Assembly (NCBI GenBank): GCA_902826835.1
Contig: CADEGH010000005.1
Location: forward strand, 98,006 to 162,005
Source of the DNA: an uncultured bacterium
GTDB taxonomy: Bacteria; Planctomycetota; GCA-002687715
Direction: 5' to 3'
DNA length: 64,000 bases
Shown here: positions 17,093 to 26,463 of the stretch, piece after piece
Numbering within the stretch: position 1 is the first letter of the stretch
Layout of the letters: each line of letters starts with the position of its first letter
Notes under the pieces: generated by a model
What the model saw: the letters and a program-made list of their open reading frames with translations, nothing else
Database searches by the model: none
Told to the model about the DNA's origin: nothing
Translations under genes and position numbers: made by a program

Positions 17093-19507
17093 TCACGCCG
17101 CGGCCGACGGCCGTGTGAGTGCGGCCAGCAAGTACAGGCCGGCGGAGAGACCGAGGACTCCCGTGAATCCGAACGCCATCGCCAGCACGATGGCCAAGAT
17201 CGAAGCGGTGACACTGGCGACGCCATTGACCGCCCACGCCCACGGGATGAAGGATGGATTGCGGGCCCCGACAATGCGCAACCCGCTGGGCATCGGCATC
17301 CCCATGAGGAATGCGAGCGGCGCGATCACGAGCAGCGCGAGTCCGATGCGCCCGAGCTCCGGCGCGGCCAGCCATGTCGCGGTCATCCTCGGCAGGAACA
17401 CGATGAGACCGACCGCGAGAACCGCGACCATCGTGGCGGCAATCCGGGCGCAGCGATCGGGGCGGGCTCGCTCGGAGGCCAGGCTTCCTAATCCCGAGAA
17501 CAGGAGCATGCCACCGATGACGATGGCGAGGGAGTAGGTCGGGTGGCCCAAAAACAGCGCGAACTTCTGGGCGAGCGCGATCTCGAGCAACATGAAGCCG
17601 AGACCCAGCGCGGCGAAATAGAGGATCGCGCGGCCCTTCCCGGGAAGGGCCAGAGACCGCCGTCGGAACGCGATCAAGGGGCCGATGACGAGAAACGCCC
17701 CGACCACCAAGGATTGGACCAGGAGAGCGAGCAGCACCGTCTGCCCGGTCGGAATCTGTCCGGTGTTGGCGAGCCAGGGATCGGCGTGGCCGATCACCGT
17801 CTTGTGCAGGCCCTTGCCTTGGGCGTCTGGGTCGCTCATTCCGAGAATTTGTCGGACGACGCTCACCCAGCGGTGGTAGAGGTAGAAGAACGGCTGGTCA
17901 TCCGTGATCGGGCGGATGTTGTAGGGATAGGCGGAGTAGAACTTCTCCTCGTCTCCCGCCTTTGCGGCCGCGGCGTAAGCGGAGAACGGGGTTCCCAGGT
18001 CTTGACGCGGATCGTGCTGCAAGTCGATTCCGCGATCGGGAGCGAGTTGGCCGCGGACGAGTTCCATGCGCTCCTGCGGGATCGGGTCCCGACCAACCAC
18101 GAGGATGCCCCACGCCCCGCTTCGCACCACCACCATGTGTTCGCCGGGGTTGGTGACGCCGCGGCGCTTCAGTGCCTGGGTGGCCATGACGAATAACCGC
18201 AGGGTCTCCCGATCGGGCCGATCGCTAAAAAACAATCGGATGATCGAAAAATACCCACCCGGATTGAGGTGCGAGAGGTAGGCGTCGAACGCGCCCGCGG
18301 TGTACAGGTACGACTCGGAGGCGACATAGGCGCCGGAATTGAGGGCGGCATAGGTGTCGACGCCGGTCATCTGGATGAAGTCGAAATTCTCCGACGAGCG
18401 CCCGAGCCAAGCGCGGCCTTCGGCTTCGACCAGTTCGACGGCGGGATTGCCCACCACATTGCCCGTGAACTCGCGATACGGGCCGCGGAGAAGTTCCGCC
18501 GTGCTGGAGTTGATCTCGAGTCCGACGATGCGCGGTACGTTTCGGCGCGCGGCGAGTACGAGTTCGCGACCGCCTCCGGCGCCGATCACGAGGATCGAGC
18601 GCAGGCTCGGGTGCATCAAGTAGGGGACAAGAGTCTCGCTCGCCTCCGGCCCGTCCTTGGGGTAGAGGAAGGTGAGCGCGTCCGCGTCCTGGAAGACCAG
18701 TTTGGTGCGATCGGCACGATCCTTGGGGGGATCGGTGACATCGATGCGGCAAAGCGGGTCCCACTTCGTGTACTCGGGGACATACCCTTCCCCGAGGTAC
18801 TTGCGCATCTCCTTCGACGGGACCGGAATCGACTCGGGCAGAAGACGAGATTGGAGGCTTGGCACGAGCAGCACGGCGAGGAGCGCGATCGTCACGGCGC
18901 CGCCGACCAGGCGAAGGAAGCCACGCGCTGCGAACGCGGCGGCAACGGCCGCCAAGACCGAGGCCAAAACGAGGAGGCCGGGGCCACCCAGCGGGCGAAG
19001 GCCAACCAGGAACAGAATGCAACCGAGGCCCGAACCGGACAGGTTCGCGAAGTAGGTTCGCCCCATCAGCGTTCCCGCGTGACGCAGCGCACTCGTGACC
19101 GCAAAGCCCGCAAAGAGGAGGGGGGCGCCGACGAGCAAGTAGAGCGCAAAGAGCTTGACCAAGTACTCCGGGCGCTCGAAGAGCTGGACCGTATCGAGCT
19201 CGGTGTGACGGATGGCGGTGGGAATTCCGAGTGATGTCAGCGCGAACAAGAGGGAGTGGATGCTGAACGCGGTCCGCGCTCCCTCCGGCGTCTTGGCCAC
19301 CAACGCGGGCCAAACTGCGGAGAGGGTCCCCGCGACGCCGAACGCGAGGAGCGCGGTCGTGACCACCATGTAGGTGACGTGGTGCCAAAGCGGGAAGGCG
19401 ATCAGGCGGACGAGGAGCAGTTCCTGCGCCAGGACCGCCAACGACAAGAGGAGGAGCGGCAGCCAAAGGCCGGCGCTTCGTTTGGGTTGGACCGCGGAAT
19501 CGGACAT
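17093..19507 (-). CDS. Polytopic membrane protein with spermidine-synthase-like domain
   Basis: 804 aa. Hydrophobic segments fill about residues 12-225, a soluble Rossmann domain of the spermidine synthase type lies at about 250-480, and a further set of membrane helices covers about 595-800. The SAM-fold glycine loop is visible as VIGAGGGREL, with the acidic residue in GLEIN after strand two, and DFIQMTGVDTYAA in the active-site region. Such fusions are often annotated as spermidine synthase, but the reaction is unproven; a methyl- or aminopropyl-transfer to a membrane or exported substrate is possible. AAGG lies about nine bases before the ATG. It is convergent with the response regulator. 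Confidence 0.8.
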   Translation of the reverse strand: MSDSAVQPKRSAGLWLPLLLLSLAVLAQELLLVRLIAFPLWHHVTYMVVTTALLAFGVAGTLSAVWPALVAKTPEGARTAFSIHSLLFALTSLGIPTAIRHTELDTVQLFERPEYLVKLFALYLLVGAPLLFAGFAVTSALRHAGTLMGRTYFANLSGSGLGCILFLVGLRPLGGPGLLVLASVLAAVAAAFAARGFLRLVGGAVTIALLAVLLVPSLQSRLLPESIPVPSKEMRKYLGEGYVPEYTKWDPLCRIDVTDPPKDRADRTKLVFQDADALTFLYPKDGPEASETLVPYLMHPSLRSILVIGAGGGRELVLAARRNVPRIVGLEINSSTAELLRGPYREFTGNVVGNPAVELVEAEGRAWLGRSSENFDFIQMTGVDTYAALNSGAYVASESYLYTAGAFDAYLSHLNPGGYFSIIRLFFSDRPDRETLRLFVMATQALKRRGVTNPGEHMVVVRSGAWGILVVGRDPIPQERMELVRGQLAPDRGIDLQHDPRQDLGTPFSAYAAAAKAGDEEKFYSAYPYNIRPITDDQPFFYLYHRWVSVVRQILGMSDPDAQGKGLHKTVIGHADPWLANTGQIPTGQTVLLALLVQSLVVGAFLVIGPLIAFRRRSLALPGKGRAILYFAALGLGFMLLEIALAQKFALFLGHPTYSLAIVIGGMLLFSGLGSLASERARPDRCARIAATMVAVLAVGLIVFLPRMTATWLAAPELGRIGLALLVIAPLAFLMGMPMPSGLRIVGARNPSFIPWAWAVNGVASVTASILAIVLAMAFGFTGVLGLSAGLYLLAALTRPSAAA

Positions 19508-19537
19508 GCGGGGTACCTTTCGGCCGAGAGCCGGGCC

Positions 19538-21859
19538 TCAGAGGAGGGCTTGGGGATCTCGGTCGAGGAGAATGTTGACCCCGCCGGGGGCGCGTCTCGG
19601 AAGTTGCGGCAGCAGTGCGTCCATGGCGGAATCGGTGGGGGAGCGCAAAAGGATGTGGTGACGATGTTCGCCCTTCACGAACGAGAGGGGGCAGGGCGCC
19701 GGTCCGAGCACCGTGATTTCGCCGCCCAAAACGGCGGGAAGCTCGCGGATGCGGGCGGCCAACTCACTGGCAGCGGGCGCTGGCCGTTCGGGGTTTTCGC
19801 TCGAAACCACGAGCCGGGACAGGCTGCCGAACGGAGGATAACCCAGGGTGCGCCGGTGCTTGAGTTCGACCTCGGCAAAGGCGTCGGGATCCTGGCGGGC
19901 GGCGGCGCGGATCGCGTAATGCTCCGGAGAGTAGGTTTGAATGATGACCCGTCCGGGGCGCTCTGCCCGACCGGCCCGACCGGCGACCTGGCACAACAAC
20001 TGAAAAGTTCGCTCGCAGGATCGGAAATCGGGGATCGAGAGGGCGGTGTCGGCGGAGATGACCCCGACGAGGGTAATGCCCGGCACGTCGATGCCCTTCG
20101 CGAGGACCTGCGTGCCGACCAGGATGTCGATCTCACCCTTCCGCAGTGCTTGATACATCTGCTCGGGGGCGTGGCGCCGCCTCAGGGTTTCCGCGTCCAT
20201 GCGGGCGACCCGGCGCCCGGGAAACAACTGCCGCGCCCCTTCCGCCACCTTTTCGGTGCCGAACCCGCCAAACGCGAGACCGGGCTGGGTGCAGACGGGG
20301 CAGACTCGCACCGACGCCTGCTCGTGACCACAGTAGTGGCAGAGAAGCCGTTCGGAGGCTCGGTAGTGCGTGAGCGCGATGGCGCAGTGGGTGCACTGAG
20401 CTCGCCAGCCACAGAGTCGGCACGTCACCGCCGTGGAGAAACCTCGGCGATTCAAGAACAGGAGAACCTGCTCGCCAGCCGCGAGCGTGGACTCCATCGC
20501 GGAGAGCAGGGACGGGGTGAACGCGCCTCCTAGGCCAGTCGGTTTTTGAAATCGAGCGTCGACCACGCCGATCTCCGGCAGCGGGCGGCCGTTCGTCCGC
20601 TTCGTCAGGCGATGACGGATGGTGTGGCCATCGCGCACGCGCGCTTCGGTCTCGAGGCTCGGAGTGGCGGTTCCCATGAGGAAGAGCGCGTTTTCGAGGC
20701 GAGCCCGTTCGCGAGCGACTTCGCGAGCGTGATACCGCGGGCTTTGCTGCTGCTTGAAGGTTCCCTCGTGCTCCTCGTCCATGACAATGAGGCCGACATC
20801 GGGGAGGGGGGCGAAGACCGCGGAGCGGGGGCCGACCGCGACACGCACTTCGCCTTGCCGGAGTTGGTGCCAATAGCGCGATCGATCGCCCTCGGAGAGG
20901 CCGGAGTGGAGCACCGCGACTTTGGGGATGCGGCTGAGGATGCGTTCGACGGTCTGGGGAGTGAGCGCAATCTCCGGAACGAGGAGGATCGCGGTGCGCC
21001 CGAGTTCGAGGCAGCGCACGAGGAGGCGGAGGTAGACCTCGGTTTTCCCGCTGCCGGTAATTCCATGTAGCAGAGATTCTTCGAAGCGGCGAGCTTCGAG
21101 GGCGGGCAGGAGTCCCTCCAGGGCCTTGGCCTGTTCGGGAGTGAGCACGGGAGGGCGGCTGCGTTCGACGGAGAGGTTGGCAAAGGGATCCGGAGTGCCG
21201 GCTACGCGGCGCAGCTTGAGGACTCCGTCCTTGACGAGGGTGCGAATGGGGGACTCGCTGACTTCGGCGATGCGCATGAGCTCGCGCATCTTCCACGGCT
21301 CGTCACTCGGTTCGAGCAAGTGGCGCAGCACCCGGCGTCGGGCGATCCAGGCGGCGCTCTGCTCGTGTTCGACTTGGAGTGCGGCCGCCCGGGAGGCATC
21401 CAAGAGTTCGACTGCGAGTTCGTGCCGCGTCGATTTGCCGTGTCGAACCGCCGCGGGCACGACGGCTTCGAGCGACTCTCCGGGATAGGCTCCGTAGTGC
21501 TGGGCGACCCACAGCCCGAGCGCCATCGTATGTCCCGTCAAACAAGGTGCGTCTTCAAGGGTCGAATCGAGGCTCTTGAGCTCGTGGAGGTCGACCTCGC
21601 GATCCGCGAGGTGCACGATGAAGCCGGTGACCTTCCTTCCCCCCACCGGCACCAGCACTCTCAGCCCCATCGTCAACGAACCGACCATGTGCTCCGGCAC
21701 CAGGTAGGTCAGAATCGTCGGGATGGGGACCGTCACCGCGACTTCCGCGACGAATCGGAGTCCTCGCTCAGCCGCGAAGAGATCCCGCTCCTCGACCCGC
21801 TCGCGAACCTGTCGTCGTCCCGCCGCTCGAATTCCCTGACTCCGCGATTCGCCCACCAT
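19538..21859 (-). CDS. priA: Primosomal replication restart helicase PriA
   Basis: 773 aa, normal for PriA, the superfamily 2 DNA helicase that recognises abandoned forks and loads the primosome. The 3'-DNA-binding domain opens with AEVAVTVPIPTILTYLVP at about 38-55. Walker A is GITGSGKTE, the Walker B-type box is DEEH, and eight cysteines in four CxxC pairs (CRLC, CTHC, CHYC, CPVC) make the two zinc sites. Helicase motif VI is visible in QVAGRAGR. About 35 residues precede the usual N-terminus, so the start may lie further in, but no better start codon is present. It is 30 bases upstream of the spermidine-synthase-like gene on the same strand. Confidence 0.97.
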   Translation of the reverse strand: MVGESRSQGIRAAGRRQVRERVEERDLFAAERGLRFVAEVAVTVPIPTILTYLVPEHMVGSLTMGLRVLVPVGGRKVTGFIVHLADREVDLHELKSLDSTLEDAPCLTGHTMALGLWVAQHYGAYPGESLEAVVPAAVRHGKSTRHELAVELLDASRAAALQVEHEQSAAWIARRRVLRHLLEPSDEPWKMRELMRIAEVSESPIRTLVKDGVLKLRRVAGTPDPFANLSVERSRPPVLTPEQAKALEGLLPALEARRFEESLLHGITGSGKTEVYLRLLVRCLELGRTAILLVPEIALTPQTVERILSRIPKVAVLHSGLSEGDRSRYWHQLRQGEVRVAVGPRSAVFAPLPDVGLIVMDEEHEGTFKQQQSPRYHAREVARERARLENALFLMGTATPSLETEARVRDGHTIRHRLTKRTNGRPLPEIGVVDARFQKPTGLGGAFTPSLLSAMESTLAAGEQVLLFLNRRGFSTAVTCRLCGWRAQCTHCAIALTHYRASERLLCHYCGHEQASVRVCPVCTQPGLAFGGFGTEKVAEGARQLFPGRRVARMDAETLRRRHAPEQMYQALRKGEIDILVGTQVLAKGIDVPGITLVGVISADTALSIPDFRSCERTFQLLCQVAGRAGRAERPGRVIIQTYSPEHYAIRAAARQDPDAFAEVELKHRRTLGYPPFGSLSRLVVSSENPERPAPAASELAARIRELPAVLGGEITVLGPAPCPLSFVKGEHRHHILLRSPTDSAMDALLPQLPRRAPGGVNILLDRDPQALL

Positions 21860-22091
21860 GTCCGGATGCTACCCGTCCCGGGGGACACCCCCCTCCGCCG
21901 ACCGGCCCATTGGGACCGCGGATCACCAGATCCGCCCGCCACCGATGTCAGAACGCCCGCCAAGTCTGAGGACGAAATCGAGACCGGAGACTCTCGGCTC
22001 CCCTCACTTCATCGCGAGTTCGAACCATTGACCTGTTTTCACCGGGATGTGCTCACCCGATCCGCAGGTGGCTGACGGACGCGTGCGCCCC

Positions 22092-22406
22092 TCACCCCCG
22101 AGGGGGCGTCGCGTGGAATCGAGTGGCCTCGCCGCACGCGCACGGAATCGCCCGACAGCGCGGACATCCCTTCATGTAACGCGCCGCCGCTTCTTCCATG
22201 TCGATCCCGACCGCCGAGGCCAAGGTGCACAACCATGCCAGCACATCCCCGAACTCCACCACCAAATTCTCGCGGTCCACTTCCTTCCTCTTCAACGCTC
22301 TCGCCAGCTCCCCAACCTCCTCCGTGAACCACATGAACGTCCCCCCGAGCCCCCTGGCCCGATCCTTAGCCCCGAAGGTCTGGTCGATCACCTGCTGGAA
22401 GCTCAT
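22092..22406 (-). CDS. MazG-like nucleotide pyrophosphohydrolase
   Basis: 104 aa from ATG 22406; 22472 is a longer alternative with a non-conserved-looking extension. All-alpha NTP pyrophosphatase fold: the metal-binding EExxE is in WFTEEVGELARAL and the second ExxD is in VEFGDVLAWL, as in MazG and dCTPase-like proteins that hydrolyse NTP or dNTP to the monophosphate. An unusual C-terminus carries CPRC and CAC, four cysteines that could bind zinc. The gene lies 230 bases downstream of priA's start on the same strand. Confidence 0.8.
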   Translation of the reverse strand: MSFQQVIDQTFGAKDRARGLGGTFMWFTEEVGELARALKRKEVDRENLVVEFGDVLAWLCTLASAVGIDMEEAAARYMKGCPRCRAIPCACGEATRFHATPPRG

Positions 22407-22991
22407 AAGGCTCGTGGAGGTGCGGGCGGTTCCCTGCGATTCGGCCCTGGAGCCAGCATTGTCGTGTTCCATGGCGGAAAGCGTACGAGATTCGGCAGGA
22501 TTCGGGAGTGGGCAGGCTCGCCGAGTTTGGATCCGAGTTCACCATTTCAGAAGCCATGGCGCCCCACTCGCCACCCATCGATCGCGTCGGATGCGGTGGC
22601 CTTCCAAGTCGAAGGTCCAAGATGCCAGTCACTGCGGCAGATCTCCACATTCGAGTCCGTCCCCCTTGAACGCGTCGGAACACGCAGCCGAGGGCCCAAT
22701 CACCAAATCTCGAGGAGATTCCGTCTGCTCGAGACTGCGCGATCGAGACGTCGTGGAGCGGAGCTTGATGCCGGACGCAGCGCGGTCACTCAAGTTCGGA
22801 GGGGGGTGGGATCGAAAGGGTGGTTGGTGCCTGGAGCAAGGGGCCAGGCGGGGTCGGGGGATCACGTTGGGCGGAATTTGGGATTCTTGAGCCGAGCGAT
22901 ACTCTGGGCACCTACGTGGACGACCAACGCCGCCGAGCGCCAATCACACCTGTGGGTGCGATGGGATCCGCGTTGAGTCAAGCGGCCGACC
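22407..22991. other. Long intergenic region between divergent genes
   Basis: About 585 bases separate the MazG-like gene (minus) from the acetyltransferase cassette (plus). ORFs on both strands here have Ser/Arg/Pro-rich, non-protein-like composition. The only local structure noted is CTCGAG repeated 13 bases apart near 22710. The region probably holds the promoters of both transcripts. Confidence 0.4.
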
Positions 22992-24395
22992 ATGGTTTTT
23001 TCTTCGTACATCTTTCTGTTTTGGTTCCTGCCGCTGACCCTGGCGATCTACTTCGCGCTGGCGGGCGAGAAGATGAAGAGCGTGCGCACGCTCTGGCTCA
23101 CGGTGGTGAGTTTCGTCTTCTACGGGTGGTGGCGCCCGGACTTCCTCAGCCTGATGGTGATCAGCACCGCGCTCGACTGGAACTGCGGGAAGAGGGTGGC
23201 CGATCCGGCCGCGCCCCACCGCAAGCGGTGGCTCCTCTTGTCGATCATCGGAAACCTCGGGCTCCTCGGCTACTTCAAGTACGCCAATTTCGGGATCGAC
23301 ACCTTCAACAGCATCATGCAAAACTTCGGGGTCGGGCCGATCCCGTTTGCCCAGGTGGTGCTGCCCGTCGGCATCTCGTTCTATACCTTCCAGACCATGA
23401 GCTACACCATCGATATCTATCGAGGGGAAGCCAAGCCTGCGAAGTCCGTGCTGGACATGGCCTGTTACGTGGCTCTCTTTCCGCAGCTCGTGGCGGGTCC
23501 GATCGTTCGTTACCAGGACATCGACGACCAACTGCGGAGCCGCGTTCACTCGTGGGAGAAGTTCGGGAGCGGCGCCCTCCAGTTCATGATCGGATTCGCC
23601 AAGAAGATCTTGATCGCGAACAGCGCTGGCGAGATCTCGGATGCCGCGTTCCTCATCGATCGCCCGGGTGCGGCCACCGCCTGGGCCGGGATGCTCGCCT
23701 ACACGATTCAAATCTACTTCGACTTCAGCGGGTACTCCGACATGGCTTGCGGGTTGGGGAGGATGATTGGGTTCGAGTTCCTGAAGAACTTCGATTCCCC
23801 GTACCGCTCGAAATCGATTACCGAATTCTGGCGGCGCTGGCACATTTCGCTCAGCACCTGGTTGCGCGATTACCTATACATTCCGCTCGGCGGCAATCGA
23901 GGCACCGCGCTGCGCACCTATGTCAACTTGACGATCACCATGCTCCTCGGGGGACTCTGGCACGGAGCCAAATGGACCTTCGTGATTTGGGGAGCGTTCC
24001 ACGGCATCCTCCTCGCGGTCGAAAGGGCCATCGGCAAGAAGGCCCCCTGGGGATGGCTGCCAAAACCCCTCCAAGTGCTGGTCACTCTGGTTTTGGTGAT
24101 GATCGGCTGGGTTTTCTTTCGCGCCGATAACGTGCCGGCCGCATTCGCAGTGCTGAGCGGAATGGTCGGGATGGGGGGGGGCCTGAACGGGCTCACGACC
24201 TTGCTGACCTTGCCACCCATCACGCTGGGACTGGCCGGAATCGGTCTCTTGCTGGTGTGGGCTGGCGTCCAATCGGATCACCTGGTCGCCCGGGCGCGCG
24301 TCTGGTCGACCCTTGTGATCTTCGCGCTCTTCCTATTGGCCACGTGTCACATGTTTTTCCAGAGGTTCAACCAGTTCCTCTACTCACAATTCTAA
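22992..24395 (+). CDS. MBOAT (AlgI-type) O-acyltransferase, cassette 1
   Basis: 467 aa polytopic membrane O-acyltransferase, the length of alginate acetylase AlgI. It should move acetyl groups across the inner membrane to an exopolysaccharide modification machine. Family signatures are VLPVGISFYTFQTMSY, FPQLVAGPIVRY, FDFSGYSDMACGLG, FWRRWHISLSTWLRDYLY and GGLWHGAKWTF, where His324 is the expected catalytic histidine. The stop overlaps the ATG of the AlgX/AlgJ-like gene by one base (TAATG), so both are made from one transcript. No alginate synthase genes are near, so the polymer is unknown. Confidence 0.93.
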   Translation: MVFSSYIFLFWFLPLTLAIYFALAGEKMKSVRTLWLTVVSFVFYGWWRPDFLSLMVISTALDWNCGKRVADPAAPHRKRWLLLSIIGNLGLLGYFKYANFGIDTFNSIMQNFGVGPIPFAQVVLPVGISFYTFQTMSYTIDIYRGEAKPAKSVLDMACYVALFPQLVAGPIVRYQDIDDQLRSRVHSWEKFGSGALQFMIGFAKKILIANSAGEISDAAFLIDRPGAATAWAGMLAYTIQIYFDFSGYSDMACGLGRMIGFEFLKNFDSPYRSKSITEFWRRWHISLSTWLRDYLYIPLGGNRGTALRTYVNLTITMLLGGLWHGAKWTFVIWGAFHGILLAVERAIGKKAPWGWLPKPLQVLVTLVLVMIGWVFFRADNVPAAFAVLSGMVGMGGGLNGLTTLLTLPPITLGLAGIGLLLVWAGVQSDHLVARARVWSTLVIFALFLLATCHMFFQRFNQFLYSQF

Positions 24396-26362
24396 TGACC
24401 ACTCCGAGCCGAACCGCCTATGTCCTCGCCGCCGCGCTGTTCATCGCCGCGCTGTCCGGCGTCTTGATCCTGGACCTCGGCGGCCTCTTCGTGACCAAGG
24501 CAAGGTTTCCTGGAGAACGGGTGAGTTCGGACGCATTTTGGTCCGGAGACCTCGCGCGCGAAGTGGACGGGTTCCTCACGGATCACTCCGCAGTCATTGG
24601 CTGGCTCCGCCCTCGCTACGGCCGATTCACGTACCAGACTTTGGGGTCCGGAAACCGCGCCGTGGTGCTCGGGCGCGACATGATCTTCGATGTCCGCCGG
24701 GTCGATCTGAAATCCCCTGAGTTTTGGACCGCGCGGCGAACCGAAGCGGCCGACACGATCCAGCGACTGAGCGACGCGCTCCGCGAGATCGGCGCGACGT
24801 TGGTGGTGGCACCGGTTCCCGACTCCATCCGCATTTACCCGGACCAGCTTCCGGCGCTCGGATACGGTGCCTCTGCCAAGGCCACGTTTTATGGCGATTT
24901 GATGCGAGACCTGAAGGCCAAGGGTGTCGAGGCCGTCGACCTCGAGGCCACCTTCCAGGCGTGGCGCCGCGAGAACGGAGAGTCCGTCAAGCTCCTCCAG
25001 CGGGCCGACCACCACTGGAGTGCGGAAGGTTCCAGGGTCGGCTGCGACGAGATCGCCCGGACCTTGACTCGCCTCGGCTTCGCGACCGGGGCGGATCTCC
25101 AGCTCTCGCGCAAGGTCGTGGTCACCAAACTCGTCCCTAGTTTTGTCGCGTTGGCCGGCTGGTCGCCCGAGGATGGCACCCCAGCTCAATATGCCGAGCC
25201 GAAGTCCATGCCGGAAGTCGTGCGGCCGAGCGGACTTGCCTACGAAGCGGACGCTTCGGCGCCGATCGTGAGTGCGAGCGACAGTTTTGGCCGATATGCC
25301 GTGGCCGGACAGTTGGCAATGGCCACGGGGACGGAGGTGGCCGCAATCGTCAACATGGCGCGCGGACCGTGGCTCCCGATCTACAGCTTGCTGGAGCGGA
25401 TTCAGTCCGGTTATCGACCCAAAGCGGTGGTATGGGTCTTCGAGGAGATTGGTCTCTACGCACCCGCCTACCCGTGGAGTCGCCAGCTCATGGGCGAACT
25501 GGTTCCCCCGGGCCAGCGACTGACTCGCTTCACTCCGATAGACGCTAGCTCTTTCGAATTGGTGCGGGGCGGAGAATTAGTTCAATCATCGCCGACGTGG
25601 GTGTCAAAATCGACACAGCGTGCCATCGAAGTGCGGATTCCTCGTGCGGTCGGAGGGCCGAGGTTCATTTCACTCACCATGCGAGTGAAGAGCGACTCCA
25701 TGGAGTCGCTCGCTTGGGCATCCGCTGACGATGAGGCCACGACTCCCCGTGGTTTGAAATCCAAAGCTCGCGATCGGATTCAGCTCAACGACCTGCCGCG
25801 GAGCGATGTTTGGCGCGAGGTTCGACTCCCTGTTCCCCCTGGAACGAGTCCAATCATATTGAGTCTTCAATCGGACCTGCTGGGGCTGCAGTACGAAGTC
25901 TGCAGCGCAGCGTGGGTCGAGTACGGCAACGAGGTGCCTGTGCCGACGAGCCAGACCGGCGTGCTACCGGCTTCGAGTTTCGTCGATCCGTTGGCCGCAC
26001 TTTCCAGTCCTTCTCGTCAGGCCAAGCACCCGGTTCAGGCGGGGGAGTGCAATGTCGGTGCCGTAACTTTCCCTTGCCTGAAGATTGTCGGATCGCGGCA
26101 GGTGAGCCTTCGAAGTACCGGGTCAGCCGTTCCCACCTTGGGTTTTGGCCTCGGTGCGGGCACAACCGGGCGCTTGAGTGGACGCGCCTTTTATGACACT
26201 CCGGCCGGGCCGGAGATCGTTCTTTCGTTTGATCTGTCAATTCAATCCGATCAAATCGAACGGTTTGCCCTTACCGGGCCGACCCGGCCTGCCACTGGGT
26301 TAGTCCTCGAAGTGTGGTCTGCCGAAGAGCGTCCCTGGAATCTGCTCTTTTTGCCCGACTGA
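24395..26362 (+). CDS. AlgX/AlgJ-like SGNH acetyltransferase, cassette 1
   Basis: 655 aa. One N-terminal membrane anchor (about 8-30) places the protein in the periplasm. The SGNH-like domain has the DHHW signature within LLQRADHHWSAEG (about 202-214) giving the Asp-His pair, and SDSFG near 297 as the likely nucleophile Ser, as in AlgJ and AlgX. A C-terminal region of about 250 residues looks beta-rich and could bind the glycan. It overlaps the MBOAT gene by one base; the pair would be the membrane and periplasmic halves of a polysaccharide O-acetylation system. It is convergent with the second cassette 101 bases away. Confidence 0.85.
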   Translation: MTTPSRTAYVLAAALFIAALSGVLILDLGGLFVTKARFPGERVSSDAFWSGDLAREVDGFLTDHSAVIGWLRPRYGRFTYQTLGSGNRAVVLGRDMIFDVRRVDLKSPEFWTARRTEAADTIQRLSDALREIGATLVVAPVPDSIRIYPDQLPALGYGASAKATFYGDLMRDLKAKGVEAVDLEATFQAWRRENGESVKLLQRADHHWSAEGSRVGCDEIARTLTRLGFATGADLQLSRKVVVTKLVPSFVALAGWSPEDGTPAQYAEPKSMPEVVRPSGLAYEADASAPIVSASDSFGRYAVAGQLAMATGTEVAAIVNMARGPWLPIYSLLERIQSGYRPKAVVWVFEEIGLYAPAYPWSRQLMGELVPPGQRLTRFTPIDASSFELVRGGELVQSSPTWVSKSTQRAIEVRIPRAVGGPRFISLTMRVKSDSMESLAWASADDEATTPRGLKSKARDRIQLNDLPRSDVWREVRLPVPPGTSPIILSLQSDLLGLQYEVCSAAWVEYGNEVPVPTSQTGVLPASSFVDPLAALSSPSRQAKHPVQAGECNVGAVTFPCLKIVGSRQVSLRSTGSAVPTLGFGLGAGTTGRLSGRAFYDTPAGPEIVLSFDLSIQSDQIERFALTGPTRPATGLVLEVWSAEERPWNLLFLPD

Positions 26363-26463
26363 GCGGGCGCCTTCCTGACCCCTCGGAGTGGGGAAGCGGC
26401 AGGTGGGGATAGTGATGCCGATCCGGAGAATCTCCGAGAGGGACCCCCCAGGCCCGAGAGTTG

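Noticed and set aside
26363..26463. Possible bidirectional terminator between the two AlgX/AlgJ-like genes
   Set aside because: Short inverted repeats such as CGGAGA/TCTCCG are present, but loop length is too small and no T-run follows on either strand.
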